Below are positions 53,134-63,632 of a DNA stretch of 64,000 nucleotides, in pieces. Each line of letters opens with the position of its first letter. Positions within the stretch are counted from its first letter, which is position 1. The notes under the pieces were generated by a model. The model saw nothing but the letters and a program-made list of their open reading frames with translations, was not told where the DNA came from and ran no database searches. The stretch covers positions 1 to 64,000 of the forward strand of contig JAOTYM010000004.1 in NCBI GenBank assembly GCA_029861845.1, given 5' to 3'. Made by a program: the position numbers and the translations under genes. The stretch comes from Gammaproteobacteria bacterium (GTDB lineage: Bacteria > Pseudomonadota > Gammaproteobacteria > Acidiferrobacterales > SPGG2).

Positions 53134-54021
53134 ATGAAACGCATTGCCCTATATTTGGCGACTAATATAGCCGTACTGGTTGTGCTTAGCGTCTCGATGC
53201 GATTGCTTGGTATCGAGCGTCTGCTCGATAAGCAGGGGGTAGGCCTTGATTACAATGCGCTATTGATCTTTGCCGCCATTATCGGATTCAGCGGGTCGCT
53301 AATCTCGCTGGCGATCTCGAAGTGGACAGCAAAACGCCTGACTGGGGCTCGAATCATCGAGCAACCGACAAATTCTACCGAGACCTGGTTGTTCGAAACG
53401 GTGAAACGCCAGGCGCAACGGGCGGGCATTGGCATGCCTGAGGTCGCGGTCTACGATTCTCCGGACATGAACGCCTTTGCTACCGGGATACGGCGAAATC
53501 ACGCGTTGGTGGCGGTCAGCACAGGGCTCTTGCAGTCCATGGGACAAGACGAAGTGGAGGCGGTGCTCGCGCACGAAGTCACGCATGTCGCCAACGGCGA
53601 CATGATAACTCTGGCGCTGATTCAGGGAGTGGTTAACACGTTCGTTGTCTTTTTGTCGCGCGTCATCGGCCACATTGTGGATCGCGCGGTATTCAAAACT
53701 GAGCGTGGGCATGGCCCTGCGTTTTGGATTACAGCCATCATCGCCGAGTTGGTATTGGCGGTATTGGCGAGCACGATCGTCATGTGGTTTAGTCGGCAGC
53801 GTGAATTTCGCGCCGATGCCGGCGGTGCGAAACTGGCTGGAACCGACAAGATGATAAGGGCCTTGGAGTCACTTAAACGTGGTGTCGGTGAGCGACACTT
53901 GCCCGATCAGATGGCCGCCTTTGGGATTTCTGGCGGTATCGGTCGAGGAATCAAACGGCTTTTCACTACACATCCGCCGCTGGACGAGCGTATCGCCGCG
54001 CTGCAACGTAGATCGGCATAG
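53134..54021 (+). CDS. htpX: Protease HtpX
   Basis: A 295-residue M48 membrane metalloprotease of envelope quality control. Two N-terminal membrane helices ([40 protein letters not shown]), then the zinc site HEVTH (147-151), two more helices and a third ligand region [17 protein letters not shown]. Length matches E. coli HtpX (293). GGAGGAAG precedes the ATG. A weak heat-shock-like element (CCCTATTT at 53071) lies upstream without a convincing -35. Confidence 0.97.
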   Translation: MKRIALYLATNIAVLVVLSVSMRLLGIERLLDKQGVGLDYNALLIFAAIIGFSGSLISLAISKWTAKRLTGARIIEQPTNSTETWLFETVKRQAQRAGIGMPEVAVYDSPDMNAFATGIRRNHALVAVSTGLLQSMGQDEVEAVLAHEVTHVANGDMITLALIQGVVNTFVVFLSRVIGHIVDRAVFKTERGHGPAFWITAIIAELVLAVLASTIVMWFSRQREFRADAGGAKLAGTDKMIRALESLKRGVGERHLPDQMAAFGISGGIGRGIKRLFTTHPPLDERIAALQRRSA

Positions 54022-54055
54022 TAGGGGGGAATCAAACGCGTGGTTGACGCGTTGG

Positions 54056-54847
54056 TTATTGGCACACGGGCAATGCTAGCGCTTGCAGTATATCGCCGTT
54101 ACGTCGATCTTGCACGAATGCAACAACGCCCAAATCCTTCGCCTTCCAATCTTTGGCTAGTGTTAAAGTCTCATCAAACTTCATCCCACCTGATTTGAGG
54201 CGAATCGGTCCAACGAATTGGCGCGCAACGAAGTTATGAGTCAACGTACGCCCAGTGTTTTCGCCCGCCTTTACGTTTCGCTTTAGCTTGTTTTCGTAAA
54301 GTACGATGTAGGCATCAACACTGTGCCTATCAGTAGCATCGGGTACGTCGGCGTTTGCCATTATTTGTAACTGCCTGGCATCCTGTTTAAGGTTTATCTG
54401 CAGCTGCGCACGCGCCTTGGACCGATTAATGTCGGCGATCGCTTTATTGACACTCTGCGCGCGCCAAGGTCGAAAATCTTTGCCATTCAAAAGGAATTGT
54501 GGGGTATAGATCGTGGGCAAACGGTTGATGGCTCCCATGCGACGTTGGCGCTCGGTGAATTTGCTTTGTGCAAAAGGGTCGCGCCAGCCGAGGTAATCCC
54601 AATAGTCCACATGTAGGGCAAGTGGGACTACCTGATCTGCGCCTAATTCGCGCGCCGGCAACGAACTCAACAATCGGTCCGCCGGCGGGCAGCTACTGCA
54701 CCCTTCAGAGGTATAAAGCTCAAGCAAAGCCACGGTGTGCTTGCCGCTGCTGGCCGAGCACTCCTGGGTTGCGGCCGGGCTGGTGGCAGATGCCAGTGAG
54801 AATCCCAGCGTAAGGAGAGATGCGACAAGCTTTTTCGATAATCTCAT
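54056..54847 (-). CDS. Secreted DUF1223 thioredoxin-like protein
   Basis: A 263-residue exported protein: signal peptide (LVASLLTLGFSLASATSPA), then LLELYTSEGCSSCPPADRLL with a CxxC motif of thioredoxin position, HVDYWDYLGWRDPFAQSKFTERQ and YTPQFLLNGK, the DUF1223 signature. Function unknown, probably in envelope redox or copper-related processes. It is divergent from the response regulator gene, whose upstream region it shares. Confidence 0.89.
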   Translation of the reverse strand: MRLSKKLVASLLTLGFSLASATSPAATQECSASSGKHTVALLELYTSEGCSSCPPADRLLSSLPARELGADQVVPLALHVDYWDYLGWRDPFAQSKFTERQRRMGAINRLPTIYTPQFLLNGKDFRPWRAQSVNKAIADINRSKARAQLQINLKQDARQLQIMANADVPDATDRHSVDAYIVLYENKLKRNVKAGENTGRTLTHNFVARQFVGPIRLKSGGMKFDETLTLAKDWKAKDLGVVAFVQDRRNGDILQALALPVCQ

Positions 54848-54922
54848 AGCGAAATTATTACCCCGAAATTGAACATTGTACAGGACCGCCGATCTAATTT
54901 TTCCAACAACCCCAAGAAGTGC

Positions 54923-54940
54923 TGTGATAGTTTTGTGATA
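54923..54940 (+). promoter_or_regulatory. Direct repeat TGTGATA, 11-bp spacing, before the response regulator
   Basis: TGTGATA at 54923-54929 and again at 54934-54940, one helical turn apart. This geometry suits binding of an OmpR-type response regulator dimer. It is 51 bases upstream of the GTG start of the regulator, so autoregulation is likely. Related units occur before the spondin gene. Confidence 0.6.
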
Positions 54941-54990
54941 ATCCCATGTTTTCCTATCTAATGTTTTTCTAGTGGCTGAGGAGCTACCGC

Positions 54991-55713
54991 GTGCCCCGCA
55001 AGATTCTCGTCATCGAAGACAGTCGTGATATAGCCCATTTATTGGAGCTCCACCTCCCTGACCTCGGCTGTGAGGTTGACGTGGTTCACGATGGTTGTGT
55101 TGGTTTGGAACGTGCGCTCGGCACGCCTTACGATTTAATTATTCTGGATCTGATGCTCCCTGGTGTGGAAGGCCTGGATATCTGTCGGCGACTTCGGGCG
55201 AGACCGAACTACACGCCGATCTTGATGTTAACTGCCAAGTCGTCGGAATTCGATCGCGTTCTGGGGCTGGAGGTGGGAGCAGATGATTATCTCACAAAGC
55301 CTTTCAGCATTCGTGAGTTGTTAGCACGAGTGAAGGCCCTGTTCCGTCGGTTGGATGCGCTTGCTTCGCAATCGCTACTTGCTCCCGGCGAAACTATTCA
55401 TATCGGCGATCTTGCTATTGACGCAGAGAAGCGCAAAGTCACTCTAGGGAATAGGCAGATTGAGTTGACGGCCAAGGAATTCGATCTACTTGTACAATTT
55501 GCTCACCACCCAGGCCGTGTCTATACACGGTCACAGCTGCTAGATCTTGTCTGGGGATATGGCCACGTTGGCTACGAACATACCGTTAACTCCCATATCA
55601 ACCGACTGCGCGCTAAGATCGAACAAGACCCCGCTCGGCCGCGCTACATTCTTACGGTTTGGGGGGTTGGTTATAAGTTCTTCGAAGCCAGCGAACAACA
55701 ACGGCAGGTCTAA
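54991..55713 (+). CDS. OmpR family response regulator
   Basis: A 240-residue two-domain regulator. The receiver domain (about 3-118) has EDSRDIAHLLELH, the phospho-accepting aspartate in LIILDLMLPGVEG and ADDYLTKPFSIREL. The C-terminal winged helix (about 140-235) has ELTAKEFDLLVQFAHHPGRVYTR and VNSHINRLRAKIEQDPARPR. The start is GTG 54991 with GAGGAG upstream. The stop overlaps the kinase gene's ATG by one base. Target genes are suggested by the 11-bp repeats. Confidence 0.95.
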   Translation: MPRKILVIEDSRDIAHLLELHLPDLGCEVDVVHDGCVGLERALGTPYDLIILDLMLPGVEGLDICRRLRARPNYTPILMLTAKSSEFDRVLGLEVGADDYLTKPFSIRELLARVKALFRRLDALASQSLLAPGETIHIGDLAIDAEKRKVTLGNRQIELTAKEFDLLVQFAHHPGRVYTRSQLLDLVWGYGHVGYEHTVNSHINRLRAKIEQDPARPRYILTVWGVGYKFFEASEQQRQV

Positions 55714-57188
55714 TGTTTAAGACCTTATACGCTAAGCTGGCCATTGCGTTGGTGGTGTTGTTGAGTCTGATCGCCATTTTTTACATCCTATTGACCTTGT
55801 ATTCCACCCGTCTGTATCTGCAAGAGGTCGACCAGAAATTTAATCGTACACTGGCTGCAAACCTGCTTGCTGACAAGGATCTGATGACGGGAGATCGGGT
55901 CAACGACGCAGTGCTTCAGGAGATATTTCATATGTACATGGTGATCAATCCCAACATTGAAATATACCTGTTGGATGAGCGCGGCACGATCTTGGCTTTT
56001 TCGGCGCCGCCGGGAAAGGTAAAGCGTAACAAGGTTTCACTGGAACCAGTTAGAAAGTTCCTAAGCAGCCCCGATCGTCTCCCTATTCTTGGTAGCGATC
56101 CACGTAGCCTTGATCGTAAAAAGGTATTTTCGGTTGCACCAGTAGTATCGGAAGGTAGAACGCAGGGTTACTTGTATGTTGTTTTGGGTGGGGAGGACTA
56201 TCATTCAGTCGCACGGTTGCTGGAGGGCAGCTACGTTCTGCGTTTGAGCACTTGGACGGTGGTGGCCAGCTTGCTGCTTGGACTGGTGGCCGGGCTTGTC
56301 CTTTTCAACTTTCTCACCAGAAGGCTTGCTCGACTTTCCGCCGCGATGAAGGCCTTCCAAGAAAACGACCTCACAGAGCTTGATATAACTCAAGAGCTAG
56401 ATGCGTCATCGGGTGACGAGATAAGCCAACTCGGCGCAACGTTCAAGGAGATGGCCGAACGGCTAGCTCAGCAGATGCACGCGCTCAAGAAAACAGACAG
56501 GTTGAGGCGCGAGCTGGTCGCTAATGTTTCGCACGATCTTCGAACACCTATTGCGTCACTGCAAGGCTACTTAGAGACCTTGTTGCTCAAAGAGGGGAAA
56601 CTATCGGCGGTAGAGCAACGCAAATATCTTAAGATTGCTATGCGGCACAGCGAGCAGTTGGCTAAATTGGTGGCTGAGCTGTTCGAGCTTGCAAAGCTGG
56701 ATTCGCAAGAGATCCAACTTCAGCGTGAGCCTTTCGCGCTGGCCGAGTTGGTGCAAGACATGCTGCTCAATTTTCAGCTCGTATCAGAAAATACAGGTGT
56801 GAAGTTGGAACCGGACATTCCTAAGGACCTCCCACTCGTCTCTGGGGATATCGCGTTGATCGAGCGAGTGCTTGAGAATCTGATGGAGAACGCGTTTCGC
56901 CACACACCACAGGGCGGCGCGGTGAAGATAATCGTTTGCCTGGAAGAGAATGTGGTCGTGGTCTACGTAACCGATAACGGTTGCGGTATCGCGCCAGACG
57001 ACCTGGCCCACATCTTCGATCGCTTCTATCAGGTGCGGAGAAATGCGCGAGAGAGGACGACGGGGGCGGGACTTGGATTAGCGATTGCGAAGCGTATCTT
57101 GGATCTTCATGGAACACCCATCGAAGTGCAAAGCGAGCTCAATGTCGGTACGACTTTTCAATTCTCACTTCCCGTCAGCAGTGCTTGA
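55713..57188 (+). CDS. Sensor histidine kinase with HAMP domain
   Basis: A 491-residue membrane kinase: helix 1 near 8-29 (LAIALVVLLSLIAIFYILLT), a periplasmic sensor of about 150 residues, helix 2 near 180-200, HAMP (NFLTRRLARLSAAMKAF), the phospho-acceptor H in NVSHDLRTPIASLQGYLE, the N box (NLMENAFRHT), and DNGCGIAPDD and TGAGLGLAIAKRI of the ATPase domain. The signal is unknown. It overlaps the regulator gene by one base and is cotranscribed. Confidence 0.95.
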   Translation: MFKTLYAKLAIALVVLLSLIAIFYILLTLYSTRLYLQEVDQKFNRTLAANLLADKDLMTGDRVNDAVLQEIFHMYMVINPNIEIYLLDERGTILAFSAPPGKVKRNKVSLEPVRKFLSSPDRLPILGSDPRSLDRKKVFSVAPVVSEGRTQGYLYVVLGGEDYHSVARLLEGSYVLRLSTWTVVASLLLGLVAGLVLFNFLTRRLARLSAAMKAFQENDLTELDITQELDASSGDEISQLGATFKEMAERLAQQMHALKKTDRLRRELVANVSHDLRTPIASLQGYLETLLLKEGKLSAVEQRKYLKIAMRHSEQLAKLVAELFELAKLDSQEIQLQREPFALAELVQDMLLNFQLVSENTGVKLEPDIPKDLPLVSGDIALIERVLENLMENAFRHTPQGGAVKIIVCLEENVVVVYVTDNGCGIAPDDLAHIFDRFYQVRRNARERTTGAGLGLAIAKRILDLHGTPIEVQSELNVGTTFQFSLPVSSA

Positions 57189-57227
57189 CAAGCTCTTACA
57201 TTGGCCCATCAATTCTTCTAGCTACTG

Positions 57228-57267
57228 TGTTATGGAAATGTGAACTTTCCGTGACGTTGTTGTGATT
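57228..57267 (+). promoter_or_regulatory. Four 11-bp-spaced GTG-type repeats before the spondin gene
   Basis: Units TGTTATG (57228), TGTGAAC (57239), CGTGACG (57250) and TGTGATT (57261) are each exactly 11 bases apart; a fifth weak unit (AGTGGCA, 57272) may continue the row. The same unit and spacing occur before the response regulator. This is the pattern of tandem OmpR-family binding sites and suggests direct control of the spondin gene. Confidence 0.58.
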
Positions 57268-57362
57268 TACCAGTGGCAAGCTTTATGACGCCCTTGGAAA
57301 GGGGTGGCGCGCTAACGCGTGTCTAACTTTGCGTAACAACCCTAGAAAGAAGGAGATCGAAA

Positions 57363-58070
57363 ATGCAGCGATTGTGTTCACTATCAACACTAGTATTGAC
57401 CGCCATGTTTCTGGTTGCCGGCCCCGTGTCGGCAAGCGGAAATGATGGGTCGGTCAAATATGACGTCACGATTACTAACCTAACGCGGGGTCAGACATTT
57501 ACGCCTATCCTTGTAGCGAGTCACAAAAAGGGTGTGAAGCTATTCGAGGTCGGATCGGAGGCCAGCGAGCAATTGGCGCTATTGGCCGAGGACGGTGCTA
57601 CCCAGCCGCTCTCAGATCTGCTTCTTGACTCCGGCCGCGTCTTCGAGGTAACCAACTCTGGCGGTCTGCTTTTGCCAGGTGAGAGCGTAACGATCGCCAT
57701 CAAAACTCGCGGCCAATTCAATCGCATCTCTATGGCGGCGATGTTGATTCCGACCAATGACGGGTTCTTCTCGATTCAAGGGGCTAGGGCATGGCCGGGT
57801 AACAGCGCTCGCGTCCTCTTTTCTCCTGCCTACGATGCCGGTAGCGAGCCCAATGACGAGTTGTGCGAGAACATTCCGGGACCTGTATGTGGCGGTGTTG
57901 GCGCCTCGCCGGGCGCAGGTGGTGAGGGCTACGTGCACATCCATGCTGGTGTTCACGGTATCAGCGGCCTGGCGGAGCCCCTGACCCCAGATGCAACTGG
58001 GGGCCTAAATCCGGCAGAGCGCGACTGGCGTAACCCAGTTGCCAAAATAACGATTCAGCGCAGCAAGTAA
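57363..58070 (+). CDS. Exported spondin-domain protein
   Basis: A 235-residue secreted protein: signal peptide (LVLTAMFLVAGPVSASG) and a spondin-type domain (YDVTITNLTRGQTFTPILVA, LFEVGSEASEQLALLAEDG, DGFFSIQGARAWPGNSARV). Two cysteines (CENIPGPVC) may form a disulfide. Glycine-rich EGYVHIHAGVHG has histidines that could bind metal. Bacterial spondin proteins are poorly known. GAAGGAG precedes the ATG, and the operator repeats lie about 100 bases upstream. Confidence 0.86.
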   Translation: MQRLCSLSTLVLTAMFLVAGPVSASGNDGSVKYDVTITNLTRGQTFTPILVASHKKGVKLFEVGSEASEQLALLAEDGATQPLSDLLLDSGRVFEVTNSGGLLLPGESVTIAIKTRGQFNRISMAAMLIPTNDGFFSIQGARAWPGNSARVLFSPAYDAGSEPNDELCENIPGPVCGGVGASPGAGGEGYVHIHAGVHGISGLAEPLTPDATGGLNPAERDWRNPVAKITIQRSK

Positions 58071-58289
58071 ACGCACTCGCCTTTGTGGGTGCCGCGGTCG
58101 GATTAATTCAGCTGCGGCTCGGCGCTACGCGCACGGCCGCAGCCTTTTCTTTCGCGAGACACTGCCGCGCTGAATGCCAATAGGTAGGACGTTGTACAAT
58201 AAGGGCGATATACTTGTAAGTACTTTACAATCCGGGAACCATGTAGGTGATCGAGGTCGGGATAATCGTGACTGATAGAAGGACGGAAG

Positions 58290-59267
58290 ATGTTGCTCAT
58301 AAAGCAAGCACCGGATATTAAGAATTCCGAAATTACCGACAAGAAGTTTTTTGATCGACGACGGCAGTTCTTGCAGACCGCGGCGACCGCGGTGGCCACC
58401 ACCATGGTTGCCCCGGGCCTGCTAGTTCCGGATACAACTCATGCCGGTGAGAAACTCCAGAACGTAGGCAAGTCTTCCTACCAGCTTGATGAGAAACTCA
58501 CCACGTACGCAGACATCACGAGCTACAATAACTTCTACGAGTTCGGCACCGACAAGCGTTCACCGGCGAAACTCGCCCACAAGATGAAAACCCGGCCCTG
58601 GACTATCACCGTAGAAGGTGAGATCGCCAAACCCGGCAACTATGATATCGACGATTTCATAAAGCCCCATACGCTGGAAGAGCGCGTCTATCGACTGCGT
58701 TGTGTCGAGGCTTGGTCTATGATTATCCCGTGGGTAGGTTTTCCGCTGGCCGATGTCATCAAGCGTTTTGAGCCGAACTCGCGGGCCAAATACGTCCAGT
58801 TCGTCACACTTTATAACCCTGAGCAAATGCCTGGCCAAGTCAAAGGTCTGTTTGGCGGTGGTTTGGACTGGCCCTATGTCGAGGGCTTGCGTATGAACGA
58901 GGCCCTGCACCCACTGACCATATTCGCGGTCGGCCTTTATGGTGAAGTATTACCGAATCAGAATGGCGCACCGATACGCTTGGTGGTGCCATGGAAATAC
59001 GGTTTCAAGAGCATAAAGTCCATCGTTAAAATGCGGTTTGTAGAGGAACAACCGCCAACCACCTGGAACAAGGCGGCGCCGCGGGAGTATGGTTTTTATT
59101 CCAACGTAAATCCCAAGGTTGATCATCCGCGCTGGAGCCAGAGCCACGAACGGCGTATTGGCGAAGACAACCTGTTTTCTCCCAAACGCCCAACCCCGAT
59201 GTTCAATGGTTACGCTGATCAGGTAGCCAGTCTTTATGCTGGCATGGATTTAGAAAAGAACTACTAG
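58290..59267 (+). CDS. msrP: Protein-methionine-sulfoxide reductase catalytic subunit MsrP
   Basis: A 325-residue molybdopterin enzyme repairing oxidised methionine in periplasmic proteins. A Tat-type signal ([19 protein letters not shown]) is followed by [14 protein letters not shown], the molybdenum-ligand cysteine in [20 protein letters not shown], and YTSE-like residues. Length is near E. coli MsrP (334). Upstream, TTGTAA/TTACAA (58214-58230) and TTGTACAA (58192-58199) form inverted repeats that may be regulatory. msrQ follows after 17 bases. Confidence 0.95.
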   Translation: MLLIKQAPDIKNSEITDKKFFDRRRQFLQTAATAVATTMVAPGLLVPDTTHAGEKLQNVGKSSYQLDEKLTTYADITSYNNFYEFGTDKRSPAKLAHKMKTRPWTITVEGEIAKPGNYDIDDFIKPHTLEERVYRLRCVEAWSMIIPWVGFPLADVIKRFEPNSRAKYVQFVTLYNPEQMPGQVKGLFGGGLDWPYVEGLRMNEALHPLTIFAVGLYGEVLPNQNGAPIRLVVPWKYGFKSIKSIVKMRFVEEQPPTTWNKAAPREYGFYSNVNPKVDHPRWSQSHERRIGEDNLFSPKRPTPMFNGYADQVASLYAGMDLEKNY

Positions 59268-59284
59268 ACTAGCGGCTGAAGTCC

Positions 59285-59908
59285 ATGACCCAGATCCAGT
59301 GGATCCGGTGGATAGCGAAGCCGGTTCTTTTTGTCTTGTGTTTAGCACCATTGGCGTGGCTAGTATGGGATGGTGTGACCAACAACCTCGGTGCCAATCC
59401 GGTGGAGACGGTTCGGCGCTATACCGGTGATTGGACATTGCGGTTTCTGCTTATTGCTCTCACCGTTACGCCGTTGCGTCGGCTAACCGGTTGGCATGTC
59501 GTGATTCGTCTGCGGCGTATGTTGGGTCTTTTCGCATTCCTCTACGCCTGCTTGCATTTCGTAAGCTATATCTGGCTCGATCAGTTCTTCATGTGGGACG
59601 CGATTATCGAAGATATCCTTGACCGACCCTACATCACGGTAGGGGTGGCCAGTTTCTTATTGCTCATCCCGCTTGCGGTAACATCCACTAATGGTATGGT
59701 CCGACGACTAGGGGGGCGACGCTGGCAGCGGCTGCACCAGCTGGTGTACGTGATCGCCGTTTTGGGCGTGATCCATTTTTTATGGCTCGTCAAAAGTGAT
59801 ATCTCTGAGCCGGTCATTTATGGCGCCATACTGGCCTTGTTGCTCGGCTTTCGATTGTTTTGGCACCTGCGTGGCCGGTCTCGGCAGCCGGCCGGCGCTA
59901 GCGGCTAA
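59285..59908 (+). CDS. msrQ: MsrP heme-binding membrane subunit MsrQ
   Basis: A 207-residue membrane protein with about six helices that passes electrons from the quinone pool or flavin reductase to MsrP. Ferric-reductase-like features are visible: WTLRFLLIALTVTPLRRLTGW, MLGLFAFLYACLHFVSYIWL and LHQLVYVIAVLGVIHFLW with heme-liganding histidines. Length is typical. It forms an operon with msrP. Confidence 0.95.
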   Translation: MTQIQWIRWIAKPVLFVLCLAPLAWLVWDGVTNNLGANPVETVRRYTGDWTLRFLLIALTVTPLRRLTGWHVVIRLRRMLGLFAFLYACLHFVSYIWLDQFFMWDAIIEDILDRPYITVGVASFLLLIPLAVTSTNGMVRRLGGRRWQRLHQLVYVIAVLGVIHFLWLVKSDISEPVIYGAILALLLGFRLFWHLRGRSRQPAGASG

Positions 59909-59959
59909 CACCGGCATTTAACCCCTCAAAAGTTATTGGTTACAATGTATTGGGCCGGC

Positions 59960-59988
59960 CTTGAATTTGATCGGGATTGTCACCATCT
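59960..59988 (+). promoter_or_regulatory. Sigma-32-like promoter of hslVU
   Basis: CTTGAA (59960-59965) and CACCATCT (59981-59988) with a 15-base spacer agree with the heat-shock consensus (CTTGAAA, CCCCATNT), 13 of 14 positions. The element lies 33 bases before the hslV start codon. The same -35 and spacer occur before the hsp20 gene. Confidence 0.72.
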
Positions 59989-60021
59989 TAGCTTCTCCCC
60001 GGGTTCGCACGAGAATATAGC

Positions 60022-60561
60022 TTGTTACAGGATTTGAAGGGCACCACCATCGTCTGCGTCCGCAAGGGCGATTCTGTCGTCATTGGCGGTGATGGCCAGG
60101 TGTCTCTGGGTAATACCATTATGAAGGCCAACGCCCGTAAGGTGCGGCGCCTATATAAGGATCAGGTTATCGTTGGTTTCGCGGGTGGTACGGCCGATGC
60201 GCTTACGCTGTTTGAGAAGTTCGAAGGCAAGCTCGAGCAACACCAGGGACAATTGGTGCGGGCAGCGGTGGAGCTGGCCAAGGACTGGCGCACCGATCGA
60301 CTATTGCGCCGTTTAGAAGCGCTACTCGCAGTGGCCGACACCACGGCCTCGTTGATTATCTCCGGCACTGGCGATGTCATTGAGCCGGAGCGCGGGTTAA
60401 TCGCGATCGGCTCGGGCGGACCCTATGCGCAGGCCGCCGCGTCGGCGTTACTCGAGAATACCGACCTTGATGCACGCACCATCGTCGAAAAGAGCTTGGC
60501 AATCGCATCCGACATTTGTGTTTTTACCAATACCCAGGTAACGATCGAGGAGTTGGGCTGA
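60022..60561 (+). CDS. hslV: ATP-dependent protease subunit HslV
   Basis: A 179-residue threonine peptidase of the HslUV complex. The nucleophile is the threonine in [11 protein letters not shown], exposed after removal of about seven residues. [40 protein letters not shown] and [13 protein letters not shown] match the family. The start is TTG 60022. A sigma-32-like promoter is upstream, and hslU follows 3 bases after the stop. Confidence 0.97.
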   Translation: MLQDLKGTTIVCVRKGDSVVIGGDGQVSLGNTIMKANARKVRRLYKDQVIVGFAGGTADALTLFEKFEGKLEQHQGQLVRAAVELAKDWRTDRLLRRLEALLAVADTTASLIISGTGDVIEPERGLIAIGSGGPYAQAAASALLENTDLDARTIVEKSLAIASDICVFTNTQVTIEELG

Positions 60562-60564
60562 GCT

Positions 60565-61920
60565 ATGTCGTCAACGTCCGAAATGACCCCGCGCGAGATC
60601 GTTCAGGAGCTGGACAAGCATATCGTTGGTCAGAACGCCGCCAAACGTGCGGTGGCGATCGCGCTGCGCAATCGCTGGCGACGCGCGCAGGTCGAAGATG
60701 AAGAGCTGCGCAGCGAAATTATGCCCAAGAATATCTTGATGATCGGGCCGACCGGGGTGGGCAAGACAGAAATCGCACGTCGCCTGGCACGGCTTGCGAA
60801 CGCCCCGTTTATCAAAGTAGAGGCGACAAAGTTTACCGAGATTGGCTACGTTGGCCGCGAGGTAGATTCGATTATACGTGATCTTGTAGACATGGCGGTC
60901 AAGATGACGCGTATGGAAGAGGTGGATAAAGTCCATCAGCGGGCCGAAGACGCGGCGGAAGACCGGATTTTGGACATCCTGCTGCCGCCGGCACGCGAGA
61001 TCGGGTTTGCGGTTGGGGCCGAGAATGAAACCGCTCCCAACGATACGGCGGCGCGGCAACGTTACCGAAAGAAGCTGCGCGAAGGCGACTTGGATGACCA
61101 GGGAATAGAAGTCGAGCTCAGCATGCCGAACGTCGGCGTAGAGATTATCGCGCCACCGGGTATGGAGGAGATGACAAGCCAACTCCAAGGGCTGTTTCAG
61201 AACATGGGCGGGCGTAAAACGCGCGCACGTCAACTAAAGATTAAAGAGGCCAAGAAACTTCTGGTTGAGGAAGAGGCCGCGCGCATGATCAACGAGGATG
61301 ACATCAAGGTGCGGGCGGTAGAGCGCGCCGAGCAGCATGGCATTGTCTTTCTAGATGAGCTCGACAAAATTGTCGGTCGCTCCGAAGTGCGCGGTCCCGA
61401 TGTCTCGCGTGAGGGCGTGCAACGCGATCTGTTGCCGTTGGTCGAAGGTTGCACGGTCTCGACCAAGTACGGCATGGTCAAGACGGATCACATATTGTTT
61501 ATTGCCTCCGGTGCGTTTCACTTGGTTAAGCCATCCGATCTCGTTCCCGAATTGCAGGGTCGCTTACCGATTCGAGTCGAGCTCGATGCGCTTACCACCG
61601 AAGACTTTGTGCGCATACTGACCGAACCTGATGCCTCGCTCACCGAACAATATGCGGCATTAATGGCGGCTGATGGCCTCGAGCTCAGCTTCGCCGAGGA
61701 CGGTGTACGTCGTACGGCTGAAGTGGCGTGGGAGGTCAACGAAAAAACCGAAAATATCGGTGCCCGCCGATTGCATACAGTGATGGAGCGTTTGTTGGAA
61801 ACGATCTCGTTTGAAGCGGCCGACCGATCTGGTCAAAGCGTCACCGTAGATCGCGCGTATGTGGACGACCATTTAGCAGACCTGGTTGGCAACGAGGATC
61901 TCGCCCGCTACATCCTTTAA
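60565..61920 (+). CDS. hslU: ATP-dependent protease ATPase subunit HslU
   Basis: A 451-residue AAA+ unfoldase. Walker [16 protein letters not shown], the pore region [20 protein letters not shown], the family I domain (about 120-240), Walker [14 protein letters not shown] and the C-terminal sensor arginine region ([17 protein letters not shown]) are all present. The final residues DLARYIL dock into HslV. Length matches E. coli (443). It is cotranscribed with hslV. Confidence 0.98.
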   Translation: MSSTSEMTPREIVQELDKHIVGQNAAKRAVAIALRNRWRRAQVEDEELRSEIMPKNILMIGPTGVGKTEIARRLARLANAPFIKVEATKFTEIGYVGREVDSIIRDLVDMAVKMTRMEEVDKVHQRAEDAAEDRILDILLPPAREIGFAVGAENETAPNDTAARQRYRKKLREGDLDDQGIEVELSMPNVGVEIIAPPGMEEMTSQLQGLFQNMGGRKTRARQLKIKEAKKLLVEEEAARMINEDDIKVRAVERAEQHGIVFLDELDKIVGRSEVRGPDVSREGVQRDLLPLVEGCTVSTKYGMVKTDHILFIASGAFHLVKPSDLVPELQGRLPIRVELDALTTEDFVRILTEPDASLTEQYAALMAADGLELSFAEDGVRRTAEVAWEVNEKTENIGARRLHTVMERLLETISFEAADRSGQSVTVDRAYVDDHLADLVGNEDLARYIL

Positions 61921-61945
61921 GGTTTCGATTATTTCGGCCGTAGCA

Positions 61946-61974
61946 CTTGAAACCTGAGGCCGGTATCCCCATAT
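61946..61974 (+). promoter_or_regulatory. Sigma-32-like promoter of the Hsp20 gene
   Basis: CTTGAA(A) at 61946-61952 and CCCCATAT at 61967-61974 with a 15-base spacer match the heat-shock promoter consensus fully. It lies about 80 bases before the start at 62054, right after the hslU stop. It gives the small heat-shock gene its own heat control. Confidence 0.82.
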
Positions 61975-62053
61975 AAAAACATCGGTGCACTTGAGCTGGC
62001 ATGGATCGGCCGTTTGCACGCGGGTGTTATCAATTAATTCAGGAGGTTTTGAG

Positions 62054-63618
<1,565 letters not shown>

Positions 63619-63632
63619 GGTGGCTAGCACCA

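Noticed and set aside
60571-61233. 220-codon minus-strand ORF inside hslU
   Set aside because: Shadow of hslU; no family features.
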